Both the position numbers and the translations under genes were made by a program. A stretch of 64,000 nt of DNA, from positions 2,324,734-2,388,733 of the forward strand of contig JABAQM010000001.1 of NCBI GenBank assembly GCA_019187105.1. The letters are read 5' to 3'. The notes below the pieces were generated by a model. It saw only the letters and a list, made by a program, of their open reading frames with translations, was not told the DNA's origin and ran no database searches. Positions within the stretch are counted from its first letter, which is position 1. Each line of letters begins with the position of its first letter. The DNA comes from Fimbriimonadaceae bacterium. GTDB lineage: Bacteria; Armatimonadota; Fimbriimonadia; Fimbriimonadales; Fimbriimonadaceae. Below, one piece after another: positions 34,050-41,810 of the stretch.

Positions 34050-35192
34050 GTGACGGTCGATCCCTTTATCGGTTGCTGCGGCTTCTTCTTGGGATGGCTG
34101 GTGCTCTCAGGCCTCGATGCACACTTCATTGCAAAAAGCTTTAAGGTACTGCCGAAGGCTCTGGTGCCGCGCTTTCTCATCGCGAACGCGGTCGCGATGA
34201 TCGTTGCGACCTATCTCACCAGTTCGGTGCCCTCAGAGATTCCCGAATACTCGATGGATCCTAACCTTAGCGGGAAGTATCGAATGGCGGCATCGTGGTG
34301 CGCATGTTTCGTCGCTCTCGTGATCGTAAAGTGGCCGTTCGTCAAGGCTGCAGGCGGCGATTCGGTTAGCTGGTGGCGCTCCCTTTCGATAAGCCTGCCG
34401 GTACAAGCGCTGAACTATGCGATCTTATTCGGTTCGGCTTATCTCATCGACCTCGGCAACTCTCAGCCACAAGTCGACTACCAGGCCAAGCTAACAAGGG
34501 CGTCCGAGTTGCCGGCCGCGTGGGTGTACTTCGTGGACACCGACGAGCGCGCCCTTTACCGTGCCCGTTTCGGTGACGCCACCGGCTATTGTGAGAAGGT
34601 GGCCGATAACATTCCTACCGTTGGACCCGAGGCCTCTTCAGCGATCATCTGGCAGCCGAGTATCGGTTACGCCGTCCACATCTTCAGCTATAACTGGACC
34701 GGTTCCGCCTGGTACCACAAGCTCGCGGTCCAGCCGAAACCAGAGCAGCTTGAGCACTTCACGGATGCATTTCGCCAGGAGATTCACGTCGAAAGGCTTG
34801 GCAATCCCGCTGAGTACTCCTCCGGTATCCGTTCTTTTTTCGACCAAAGCGGCGATCAACAGGGCCTCTGGCCGGTCGACAGCCAATTCTCGGCGGGACT
34901 GAGCGTTCAACCTCGGTTTGACAAGCGCTACCGGGTCTACCGACAATCGACCTATTGCCCCGACCATCCGAGCAACATCACGATCATGCCCAACGGGTTC
35001 ATGTTCCTGACCCTGGGTCGTCGGATTTATATCGTGGATCTATCGCTGCGCGAAATTTCATTCTGGCGCGAGGGCGCGGCGCCGTCTGCAGTGCTCGATG
35101 CACCTGGCATTCCGGCCAATGAACGCAACGGAAAGCGTGACGACAGTTATCGGATAACGTACGACAACTACCAACCTGGCTTTCTGGATTAA
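34050..35192 (+). CDS. Membrane protein of unknown function
   Basis: Unrecognised protein, 380 aa from a GTG start. Four hydrophobic helices occupy the first ~135 residues (GCCGFFLGWLVLSGLDAHF, LIANAVAMIVATYL, WCACFVALVIVKW, LNYAILFGSAYLIDLG). A ~240-residue soluble C-terminal region follows, rich in Tyr, Trp and Asn (AVHIFSYNWTGSAWYHKL, IIWQPSIGYAVH). Its topology suggests an extracytoplasmic domain. The 145 bp before it show no clear ribosome site or promoter, so the start is uncertain. Its 3' end faces the terminator of the opposite lipoprotein operon. Confidence 0.65.
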   Translation: MTVDPFIGCCGFFLGWLVLSGLDAHFIAKSFKVLPKALVPRFLIANAVAMIVATYLTSSVPSEIPEYSMDPNLSGKYRMAASWCACFVALVIVKWPFVKAAGGDSVSWWRSLSISLPVQALNYAILFGSAYLIDLGNSQPQVDYQAKLTRASELPAAWVYFVDTDERALYRARFGDATGYCEKVADNIPTVGPEASSAIIWQPSIGYAVHIFSYNWTGSAWYHKLAVQPKPEQLEHFTDAFRQEIHVERLGNPAEYSSGIRSFFDQSGDQQGLWPVDSQFSAGLSVQPRFDKRYRVYRQSTYCPDHPSNITIMPNGFMFLTLGRRIYIVDLSLREISFWREGAAPSAVLDAPGIPANERNGKRDDSYRITYDNYQPGFLD

Positions 35193-35201
35193 CGGCCGAA
35201 T

Positions 35202-35237
35202 AAAAAAAGAGCCCGCCCCGGACAAGCCGGAGCGGGA
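35202..35237 (-). terminator. Rho-independent terminator of DUF3500-like lipoprotein operon
   Basis: Read on the minus strand, CCCGCTCCGG, a short loop and CCGGGGCGGG form a GC-rich stem (one mismatch) followed by seven T (35202-35208). Confidence 0.85.
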
Positions 35238-35250
35238 ATCGGGGAGAAAG

Positions 35251-36885
35251 TTAGAACCCAAATGCCGCGTTATAGTCGCTGGATTTATCGCGCCAAATGC
35301 TTCGGAAACTGATCGTTCCCGTGAAGACCGATCCGTTTACACAAACGAATTCGATCCATACATGTGGGCCATCGATTCTGGCGTAGTCGCCATGATTGGT
35401 CATTAACGGAGAACCTGCGAAACCAACATACGTTCCTTCGATGTCGGCCTCATAGAGGGCCTGGTAAGGGCCACCGACCGGGCTATCCTGTGTCCATGCC
35501 GCGATCGCTGCACGCAGTAGGTCGCGCTGGTCGCCCGTTAGCATCGACGTTGGGATTCCGCGATCGGTCGTACCGGTGAGGAAGTTGCTGCGAGCATCCT
35601 TGCCTTCGCCAAGCATGACGTCCGCGTAAGTGCCGGGAAGCTTCGCTGCGTTCAGTTGGTCCGTGTTCAGCGATACGATGAGAGCTTGGATTGCCTTGTG
35701 CTGCTGCTGCAACGGGGCGTAAAGGGTGCCGCCGTCGTTAAAGGTCTGCGGCTCGGCAGCAAGGAAGTACGGGGTCGACGACTTCAAGGTCGATCCGGTG
35801 AAGTACAGGTTGGTGGCATAGTTATTGCCGCTCAGCTGCATCATCCAGTTCCCATTTTCAGTGGGCCGACCGACAAATCCCAAATAGATGTAGTCGGCGT
35901 TGTAGCCTCCTCTGATCATGCCGAGCGCCGTATTCGCCTTGCGAACTTCGCTCATCCGCTGGTAGCCGGTGGTGCCCAAAGCAGCTCTGACAAACCGGTC
36001 CCAATGCTCGCGCTGTTCGTTAGTCAAGGACGAGTACGAAACGCCGTTGCGCAAGCTGTGGGAGCCGTCGGCATCCGGCGAAGCCGGCCCAACCGACCAC
36101 CTGGCCGCATCCGAGGCGGTTTCGCCGACCACGGTCGCCTGCTGCTGCGCCGCCGTCAGCGAATTGATGTAAAGATTGGCGAGCCCGGCCAGGGACGAGA
36201 TTGTCGCCGACGTTACCGCAATCGGAACCGCAGTGCTCTTACCCGACTCCGATTCACGGACCGTAATATTGGCCGTTCCGATCGCTACGCCCGTCACCAG
36301 TCCATTGGCATCGACTGTGGCAATCGACGTGTCCGAGGATTCCCAAGACACGGTGGAATTGGCGGTAAGTACCGTCCGTCCCAAAAGATCGAGTGCGCCC
36401 ATGCCGAGCTGCACCGTGTTGCCGACCACGACCGTGGGCGCCAATGGAGTTACTTCCAGGCGGTCGATGGTCGAGTCCATCGTGATGGTCAGGTTCGACG
36501 TTGAGCCCGCCAGAATCGTCACCGATTTGGTGGCGCTAGCTTGGGGAACGCCAGAGCCGTTGTTGGAAGGAAACGCCTCGGCCCGAAGCGTGAGCGGTCG
36601 CACGGGGAGGTTGGTGAAGGTCACCGTGGTGCGACTCGTTCCCGCTGGTGGCCGACTAACCGTCTGCGACTGTAAAACCGAGGATCCATCCAGGAAGCTC
36701 ACAGTGATGCTGTTTGCCGCGATGGGAATCAGTCGCGTCTGCTCAGGCCAATCGATTGTTAGCTCGGCAGAGCCTTCGCCGGTCATCTGGTCGGCGCCGC
36801 CTCCGCTTCCGCCGCATCCGGCAAGCAAGGTTAAGATGGCAAAGAGATAAATAAGAAAGCGCGATTTCAAATCTGCACGTGTCAT
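35251..36885 (-). CDS. Lipoprotein with Big2 and DUF3500-like domains
   Basis: Large secreted lipoprotein, 544 aa. ATG 36885 is chosen because TTGAGG lies ~9 nt upstream. The signal peptide ends in the lipobox TLLAGC. An Ig-like region (about 35-130) precedes a bacterial Ig-like group 2 domain (VTPLAPTVVVGNTVQLGMGA, SSDTSIATVDANGLVTGVAI). The C-terminal ~320 residues look like DUF3500 (GNWMMQLSGNNYATNLYFTG, TPYFLAAEPQTF, LQQQHKAIQALI). In DUF3500 as I know it the corresponding segment usually reads GHHL; here it is GNNY, so any His-dependent function may be lost. It starts 1 bp after the 44-aa lipoprotein gene stops. Confidence 0.8.
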   Translation of the reverse strand: MTRADLKSRFLIYLFAILTLLAGCGGSGGGADQMTGEGSAELTIDWPEQTRLIPIAANSITVSFLDGSSVLQSQTVSRPPAGTSRTTVTFTNLPVRPLTLRAEAFPSNNGSGVPQASATKSVTILAGSTSNLTITMDSTIDRLEVTPLAPTVVVGNTVQLGMGALDLLGRTVLTANSTVSWESSDTSIATVDANGLVTGVAIGTANITVRESESGKSTAVPIAVTSATISSLAGLANLYINSLTAAQQQATVVGETASDAARWSVGPASPDADGSHSLRNGVSYSSLTNEQREHWDRFVRAALGTTGYQRMSEVRKANTALGMIRGGYNADYIYLGFVGRPTENGNWMMQLSGNNYATNLYFTGSTLKSSTPYFLAAEPQTFNDGGTLYAPLQQQHKAIQALIVSLNTDQLNAAKLPGTYADVMLGEGKDARSNFLTGTTDRGIPTSMLTGDQRDLLRAAIAAWTQDSPVGGPYQALYEADIEGTYVGFAGSPLMTNHGDYARIDGPHVWIEFVCVNGSVFTGTISFRSIWRDKSSDYNAAFGF

Positions 36886-36886
36886 A

Positions 36887-37021
36887 TCAGCTGACCTCAA
36901 CATTTGTGTTGAAACTAGGGTCGTCGTCGCCGTTGCCGCCGCAACCGGCTGCAAGGAGACCCGTGGTGGTCAAGGCGACGAGAAGTGCAAAGAGGCGAAA
37001 CCTTGTCGTTGCAGTTTTCAT
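36887..37021 (-). CDS. 44-aa lipoprotein
   Basis: Very small lipoprotein: MKTATTRFRLFALLVALTTT followed by GLLAAGC and a 17-residue tail rich in Gly, Asp and Asn (GGNGDDDPSFNTNVEVS). Signal peptide, lipobox and stop are all clear. Longer in-frame starts add only unlikely sequence. It directly precedes the DUF3500-like lipoprotein gene with a 1-nt gap, so the two are one operon. It could be an entericidin-like or structural peptide, or the remnant of an older N-terminus. Confidence 0.6.
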   Translation of the reverse strand: MKTATTRFRLFALLVALTTTGLLAAGCGGNGDDDPSFNTNVEVS

Positions 37022-37032
37022 AGTAGTCCCGC

Positions 37033-37053
37033 GTAAACCTAAATCCTGTTTAC
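37033..37053. promoter_or_regulatory. Inverted repeat before 44-aa lipoprotein
   Basis: GTAAAC, 9 nt, GTTTAC, centred ~22 bp before ATG 37021. A candidate operator or weak hairpin. The rest of the gap 37054-37217 shows nothing I can name. Confidence 0.35.
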
Positions 37054-37217
37054 AAATGGAGAAACGATTTTTTGGATGATTACAGGACTTCAGCATCCGC
37101 TAAGCATTAAGGAGCCGTATGATTTGACAGCGCGGAGCCAATTACAAGCCTTTATGTTCGGCAAGGCTTTTGCCGGTAAGGAACTGAGAAATCGCCCACG
37201 ACTCTATCGAAGGTGGA

Positions 37218-37241
37218 CCCCCGCATGGACCGGTGCGGGGG
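37218..37241 (-). terminator. Hairpin after argF
   Basis: A perfect 8-bp stem (CCCCCGCA/TGCGGGGG) with an 8-nt loop, 12 bp past the argF stop. No U-tract follows on the minus strand, so it may be Rho-assisted or an mRNA 3'-end stabiliser. Confidence 0.45.
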
Positions 37242-37252
37242 CCATGGCGCCC

Positions 37253-38206
37253 CTACAGCTTGCCTTCAAGAATGAGCTTCATCAGCGCCTTCTGCGCGTG
37301 CATCCGATTCTCTGACTGGTCAAAGACGCGCGACTGCGGCCCGTCGATGACCTCTGCCGCGACCTCGTGGCCCCTAATCGCCGGCAAACAGTGGAGGAAG
37401 ATCGCTTCCTTGGCGGCGGCATCCATCAGCTTCTCATCCACCTGGAATTTGGCGAACCGGCTGATTCGCTCCACGGCCTCAACCTCCTGGCCCATGCTCA
37501 CCCAGACATCGGTGTAGACCACGTGCGCGCCCTCCACCGCGAGAGCTGGGCGATAGACCTGCGTCACGCCGGGCTGCTGATAGACGATCTCGTCACACTC
37601 ATAACCTGGCGGAGTGCACACGACGGTCTCATGGCCGAGACGAGCAGCGGCGACAGCAAAGCTGTTCGCCACGTTGTTGCCATCCCCGATCCACACTACT
37701 TTCAGCTTCTTCGGGCCGAAAATTTCTTCGATCGTGAGAAGGTCGGCAAGAGCCTGGCAGGGATGTTCCTTGTCGGTAAGCGCGTTGATGACCGGCACCG
37801 TCGCATGCTTGGCCAGCTCCGCGATGTCCTTGTGGCGGTTAAGTCGGGCAACGATCAGGGTGCACCAGCGCGACAAGACCTGGGCGGTGTCGGAAATCGA
37901 TTCACGGACGCCCATCTCGATATCGTTCTTGGTCAGGTAGCTGGCATGCCCGCCAAGCTCGTGAAAGGCGGTCTCGAACGATACCCGAGTTCGTAGCGAC
38001 TGCTTCTCGAAGATCATTGCCATGAGACGATTTTCGACATGGTGGATCGTCTGTGGCGAGGTCTTCCACTGGGCCTTGAGCTTCATCGCCTCGTCCAGGA
38101 TCAGCCTGAACTGATCGCTGTCGAGGTCGCTTGAGGCAAGGACATGCCGAGGCGCCTTGGCGCCGTTCGTATAGTTCACGGGTTCGGTTATGGTGGATAG
38201 TGACAA
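37253..38206 (-). CDS. argF: Ornithine carbamoyltransferase
   Basis: Arginine biosynthesis enzyme, 317 aa: ornithine + carbamoyl phosphate to citrulline. The carbamoyl-phosphate motif is SLRTRVSF (Leu where many have Thr; this variant is known in the family), followed by HPCQALADL, WIGDGNNVANS (ornithine-loop region), DVWVSMGQE and the catalytic Cys in FLHCLPA. The start is TTG 38206 with AAGGAG 8-9 nt upstream. It is the only arg gene here. A long leader with two hairpins precedes it. Confidence 0.95.
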   Translation of the reverse strand: MSLSTITEPVNYTNGAKAPRHVLASSDLDSDQFRLILDEAMKLKAQWKTSPQTIHHVENRLMAMIFEKQSLRTRVSFETAFHELGGHASYLTKNDIEMGVRESISDTAQVLSRWCTLIVARLNRHKDIAELAKHATVPVINALTDKEHPCQALADLLTIEEIFGPKKLKVVWIGDGNNVANSFAVAAARLGHETVVCTPPGYECDEIVYQQPGVTQVYRPALAVEGAHVVYTDVWVSMGQEVEAVERISRFAKFQVDEKLMDAAAKEAIFLHCLPAIRGHEVAAEVIDGPQSRVFDQSENRMHAQKALMKLILEGKL

Positions 38207-38230
38207 GCTGGAATCTCCTTTTGAATCGCT

Positions 38231-38307
38231 GGCGCACCATCGCGCCGCTGGCGAATGAATGAAGGGGATTTGCGGGATCGCAGGTGATCGTCCTGGGCAA
38301 ATCCCCT
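38231..38307 (-). promoter_or_regulatory. argF leader with two hairpins
   Basis: A perfect 11-bp stem (AGGGGATTTGC 38263-38273 with GCAAATCCCCT 38297-38307, 23-nt loop) and a GGCGC/GCGCC hairpin at 38231-38246 lie between the divergent argF and moaA starts. On the argF side they would sit in its leader. No U-tract follows, so attenuation is only a possibility. The rest of 38308-38455 shows no gene. Confidence 0.4.
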
Positions 38308-38455
38308 AGGCACGACGACGGCTGTCACGACGCACGCGAACGGTCCCGTAACCGCTGACCGGCTTCGTTTCGCCAAACATCTCGGTGGTGGCGAGGACCA
38401 TTGAGGACGGAGTGTACCTTCGACGGGTGGTGGTCCCGACTGCGATACTATAGAC

Positions 38456-39448
38456 ATGGTGAACACTGCCCCGCTGGTCGATCGCTTTGGCCGTGTCCAC
38501 ACCTATTTGCGGATTTCGGTAACGGATCGGTGCAACTTCCGCTGTCGATATTGCATGCCGGCGGAAGGCTTGAACTGGCTTCCGCGAATGGAAGTCCTTT
38601 CGTTCGAAGAAATCGAGCGTCTAACGCGGCTGTTTGTAAGCCTGGGGGTTGACAAGATCCGGCTCACCGGTGGAGAGCCCACCGTTCGAAAAGACCTTGA
38701 GCTTTTGATCGATCGACTCGCCGGGATTGACGGGGTGAGGTCATTTTTGATGACAACAAACGGCTCCACCCTCGCCACCAAGGCCGGCAGCTACCGCCAA
38801 GCCGGTCTGACCGGACTGAACATCTCGATCGATTCCCTCAAGCCGGATCGCTTCAAGGAGATCACCCTTCGCGACGAGCTTTATCGGGTGTTGCGAGGCA
38901 TCGATGCTGCGATCGAGGCTGGCTACGAAAGCGTGAAGCTCAACATCGTCGTGATGGCTGGAATCAACGACGACGAGCTGCTCGACCTCGTGGAGTTCGC
39001 TCGTCATCGCCCGGTCGTCGTGCGCTTTATCGAATTCATGCCTTTCGAAGGCAATGGGTGGCAGCAAGCGTCGGTCTTCACCTATCGCCAGATGCGCTCC
39101 ATCATCGAGTCGCGCTACGACTTGGTTCCGCTGGCTACCGAGGCATCCGCGGTGGGCAAGGATTTCGGAATCGACGGGTTTGCCGGGACGATCGGCTTCG
39201 TCACCTCGATGACCGAAAGTTTCTGCGACGGCTGCAATCGCTTGAGACTTACGGCAGAGGGCGCGTTCAAGGCGTGCCTTTTCGCAGGTTCGGAAACCAG
39301 CCTTCGCGATCCCATGCGCCAAGGCGCCGACGACCAAGCCTTGGAAGGGATCGTCCGAGAGGCCCTGAGCCGCAAGTGGCGCGGCCATCCCCCGATGGAC
39401 CTTCTGCCTCAAGTTAAGAACCGGAGCATGGTGGCGATCGGTGGCTAG
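38456..39448 (+). CDS. moaA: GTP 3',8-cyclase (radical SAM)
   Basis: First enzyme of molybdopterin synthesis, 330 aa. The N-terminal radical-SAM cluster is CNFRCRYCMP and the second 4Fe-4S site is formed by CDGCNRLRLTAEGAFKACLF. LTGGEPTVRKDL is the SAM-binding region, and the protein ends in the catalytically required Gly-Gly. It converts GTP to 3',8-cyclo-GTP for MoaC. TACTAT lies 4 nt before the ATG. It heads a tight five-gene run; the next gene overlaps it by 8 bp. Confidence 0.97.
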   Translation: MVNTAPLVDRFGRVHTYLRISVTDRCNFRCRYCMPAEGLNWLPRMEVLSFEEIERLTRLFVSLGVDKIRLTGGEPTVRKDLELLIDRLAGIDGVRSFLMTTNGSTLATKAGSYRQAGLTGLNISIDSLKPDRFKEITLRDELYRVLRGIDAAIEAGYESVKLNIVVMAGINDDELLDLVEFARHRPVVVRFIEFMPFEGNGWQQASVFTYRQMRSIIESRYDLVPLATEASAVGKDFGIDGFAGTIGFVTSMTESFCDGCNRLRLTAEGAFKACLFAGSETSLRDPMRQGADDQALEGIVREALSRKWRGHPPMDLLPQVKNRSMVAIGG

Positions 39449-40361
39449 GGAAGGCATGCGCGATGTTTCCGGAAAGGTAACGAGCTTGCGAGAAGCTCGG
39501 GCGGAGGCTACGCTCCGCGTATCGCCGACCACAATCGACTTGCTCCGCAGTGGCAAGGCGCCAAAGGGCGATCCGCTGCCCGTCGCGCGTGTCGCCGCCA
39601 TTCAAGCAGCGAAGAACACGCCGCAGATCATCCCCTATTGCCATCACGTGCCCGTTGACTACGTGGGCGTCGACTTCGACATTTCTGATTCGGCAATCAG
39701 AGTTGAAGTCGAAGTCAAGGCGATTTATCGGACGGGGGTCGAGATGGAAGCCATGACCGCGGCAGCGGCGGCGGTGCTCAATCTCTTCGACCTCCTGAAG
39801 CCGGTGGACAAGGCGATGACCGTGGAGTCGGTCCGCCTGCTTGAGAAGACCGGAGGAAAGACCCAGTTTGCCTACCCGGAAGCCTTTCGGGCCACCGTTA
39901 TCGTGGTGTCGGATTCCGTTTCCGGCGGCAAGGCTAGAGACCGCTCCGGCGAGCTTCTGAGACAAAGGCTGTGTGAGGAGGGTGGCGTCGTTGGCGAGGT
40001 CGTGGTGACACCCGACGACGTGGATGCTATCTCCACCGCCGTACTCGGTGCGGTCGCCCTCGACCCCGAGTTGGTGATGCTCACCGGCGGGACGGGAGCG
40101 GGACCCAGGGATCACACACCCGCCGCCATCGTTCCTTTGCTTTCGGCCCGGCTCAACGGCATCGAGCACCGGCTCCATGCGTATGGTCAGGATCGCCTGC
40201 CAACAGCCATGCTGGGTCGGCCGTTCGCGGGCTTGGTCGACAAGTCGATCGTGATTGGACTGCCCGGCGCCCCGGGTGCGGTGGAGGATGCAGTTCGGGC
40301 CCTGTTCCCGTACCTGAAACACGCGTTTCACATCGTCCGAGGTGGAGGACATGATCGCTGA
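39441..40361 (+). CDS. Bifunctional MoaC-MoaB/MogA fusion
   Basis: 306-aa fusion for two Moco steps. Residues 1-150 are MoaC, cyclic pyranopterin monophosphate synthase (KGDPLPVARVAAIQAAKNTP, IPYCHHVPVDY, TGVEMEAMTAAAAAVL, VDKAMTVE). Residues 155-306 are a MoaB/MogA molybdopterin adenylyltransferase (VIVVSDSVSGGKARDRSG, MLTGGTGAGPRDHTP, VIGLPGAPGAVEDAV). The GTG start overlaps the end of moaA. MoaC-MoaB fusions are known in other bacteria. It links a mid-pathway step to the Mo-insertion stage; both active sites look intact. Confidence 0.93.
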   Translation: MAREGMRDVSGKVTSLREARAEATLRVSPTTIDLLRSGKAPKGDPLPVARVAAIQAAKNTPQIIPYCHHVPVDYVGVDFDISDSAIRVEVEVKAIYRTGVEMEAMTAAAAAVLNLFDLLKPVDKAMTVESVRLLEKTGGKTQFAYPEAFRATVIVVSDSVSGGKARDRSGELLRQRLCEEGGVVGEVVVTPDDVDAISTAVLGAVALDPELVMLTGGTGAGPRDHTPAAIVPLLSARLNGIEHRLHAYGQDRLPTAMLGRPFAGLVDKSIVIGLPGAPGAVEDAVRALFPYLKHAFHIVRGGGHDR

Positions 40362-41571
40362 GGCCGCCACCCTGATCGATTTCGAAGACGCCCTGCGAAT
40401 CGTCCGGAGTGAGGCCCACCCGATGCCGACAGAAGTCGTCGAACTCCCATACTTGCTGGGTCGCGTACTGGCCAAGCCCATTCATACGCGATACGACCAG
40501 CCCCCCTTCGACAATTCGGCGGTCGACGGGTTCGCGATTTGTCCCGCCGACATTCAAGCCGGAACCGATCACCGTAGCTTTTTAATACGTGGCGAGATGC
40601 CGGCAGGGTCGGCCGAGGAATTTCGACTTGAGCCAGGCGAAACCGTGCGGGTGTTTACGGGTGGAGCACTACCTGCCAACACCGGCGGCATCGTGATGAA
40701 AGAGTTCGCCGAGGTCGAGGGTAGTTCTGCGAGATTCACGGTGGCAGGTGCGATGGGTGACCACATTCGATTCGGCGGATCCGAGGCAAGAGCCGGGGAA
40801 GCCTTCGTTCAACCTGGGCTGATTACGCCGCCTGTGATGGCTGCCCTCGCCGTTGCGGGCGCCTCACAAGCAGACGTCTTTGCGCTGCCGAAGGTCGGCA
40901 TCCTCGTAACCGGAAGCGAGTTGGTGTCGCCGGGCGAAAGTTTGGCACGAGGCCAGACCTACGAGTGTAATGGAACCGCCCTGGCCGGAGCCATCCGAGC
41001 CCTCGGATTCCATGACCCGACCGTTCTGCGCGTCGACGACACCGTGGAATCGACGACGTCCGCACTGAAGCGGCTGATGCAGAACTGCGACGTGCTAATC
41101 ACGAGCGGTGGGATATCGGTGGGGGAATACGATCTCGTTAGGCGTTGCCTCGGCAACCTGGGAGCCCGTGAGTACTTCTGGCAAGTGGCCATGAAGCCTG
41201 GAAAGCCGGTCTACTTCGGACGAGCCGGGGATTGCGCCATCTTCGGCCTGCCCGGAAATCCCGTGTCGGCCCTTGTCACGTTTTCTCTGCTGGTCAGGCC
41301 CTACTTGCGCGCGATTTGCGGGTTGCCGGATGAGCGCTCGTCCTTGTGCCTACCCACCACCGAATCGCTGCAAAAGAAGGCGGGGCGAACGGAATTTGTG
41401 CCTTGCCTTTGGGATCAAGAAGGGGCCGAGCCGATCTTGGGCCGGGCATCCCACAAGACAAGCTGCCTCGCTGAGGCAAACGGGTTGCTTGTTCTGCCGA
41501 AAGACCTGGACTCGCTGCCGGCCGGCGAATCCGCCAATGTCATCGAGCTCCGATGGGGGATGGAATCTTGA
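40351..41571 (+). CDS. moeA: Molybdopterin molybdenumtransferase
   Basis: MoeA (406 aa) inserts molybdate into adenylated molybdopterin. It shows PPFDNSAVDGFAI, RVFTGGALPANTGGIVM, GSEARAGEAFVQPG, the catalytic-domain LVTGSELVSPGE, ITSGGISVGEYD, VAMKPGKPVYFGR and GLPGNPVSALVTF, and C-terminal domain IV. Start ATG 40351 overlaps the previous gene by 11 bp; GTG 40342 is an alternative. GGAGG lies only 2 nt before the ATG, so coupling by overlap is more likely than an ordinary ribosome site. Confidence 0.95.
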   Translation: MIAEAATLIDFEDALRIVRSEAHPMPTEVVELPYLLGRVLAKPIHTRYDQPPFDNSAVDGFAICPADIQAGTDHRSFLIRGEMPAGSAEEFRLEPGETVRVFTGGALPANTGGIVMKEFAEVEGSSARFTVAGAMGDHIRFGGSEARAGEAFVQPGLITPPVMAALAVAGASQADVFALPKVGILVTGSELVSPGESLARGQTYECNGTALAGAIRALGFHDPTVLRVDDTVESTTSALKRLMQNCDVLITSGGISVGEYDLVRRCLGNLGAREYFWQVAMKPGKPVYFGRAGDCAIFGLPGNPVSALVTFSLLVRPYLRAICGLPDERSSLCLPTTESLQKKAGRTEFVPCLWDQEGAEPILGRASHKTSCLAEANGLLVLPKDLDSLPAGESANVIELRWGMES

Positions 41572-41810
41572 AGCGTGTTTCGGTTTCCTACTTCGCAGTC
41601 CTGCGCGAACAGCGAGGACTCAGCGTCGAACACTTGGACACCCGGAGCCTGACGGTCGCGGAGCTCTATGGGGAGCTCCAGCAGCGGCACGGACTGAAGC
41701 TAAGTCCAACTCTCGTACAGTTTGCCGTGAACGGCGCATTTCGGTCGGGCGAAACCGAGCTTCGCGACGGCGACGAGGTCGTCTTCATCCCTCCTGTGGC
41801 AGGTGGCTAG
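41553..41810 (+). CDS. moaD: Molybdopterin synthase sulfur carrier MoaD
   Basis: Beta-grasp ubiquitin-like protein, up to 85 aa, ending in the required Gly-Gly (FIPPVAGG), which MoeB adenylates and a sulfurtransferase converts to a thiocarboxylate. RVSVSYFAVLREQRG and ELRDGDEVVF are typical. The TTG at 41568 (80 aa, overlapping the moeA TGA) may be the true start because the family begins with a Lys/Arg-Val strand and GGA lies ~6 nt before it. It is immediately followed by the gene for its two partners. Confidence 0.93.
   Translation: MGDGILKRVSVSYFAVLREQRGLSVEHLDTRSLTVAELYGELQQRHGLKLSPTLVQFAVNGAFRSGETELRDGDEVVFIPPVAGG

Noticed and set aside
38308-38455. Moco riboswitch before moaA
   Set aside because: Moco RNA motifs precede some moa operons, but I see no matching conserved stems, and TACTAT 4 nt before the ATG suggests little or no leader.
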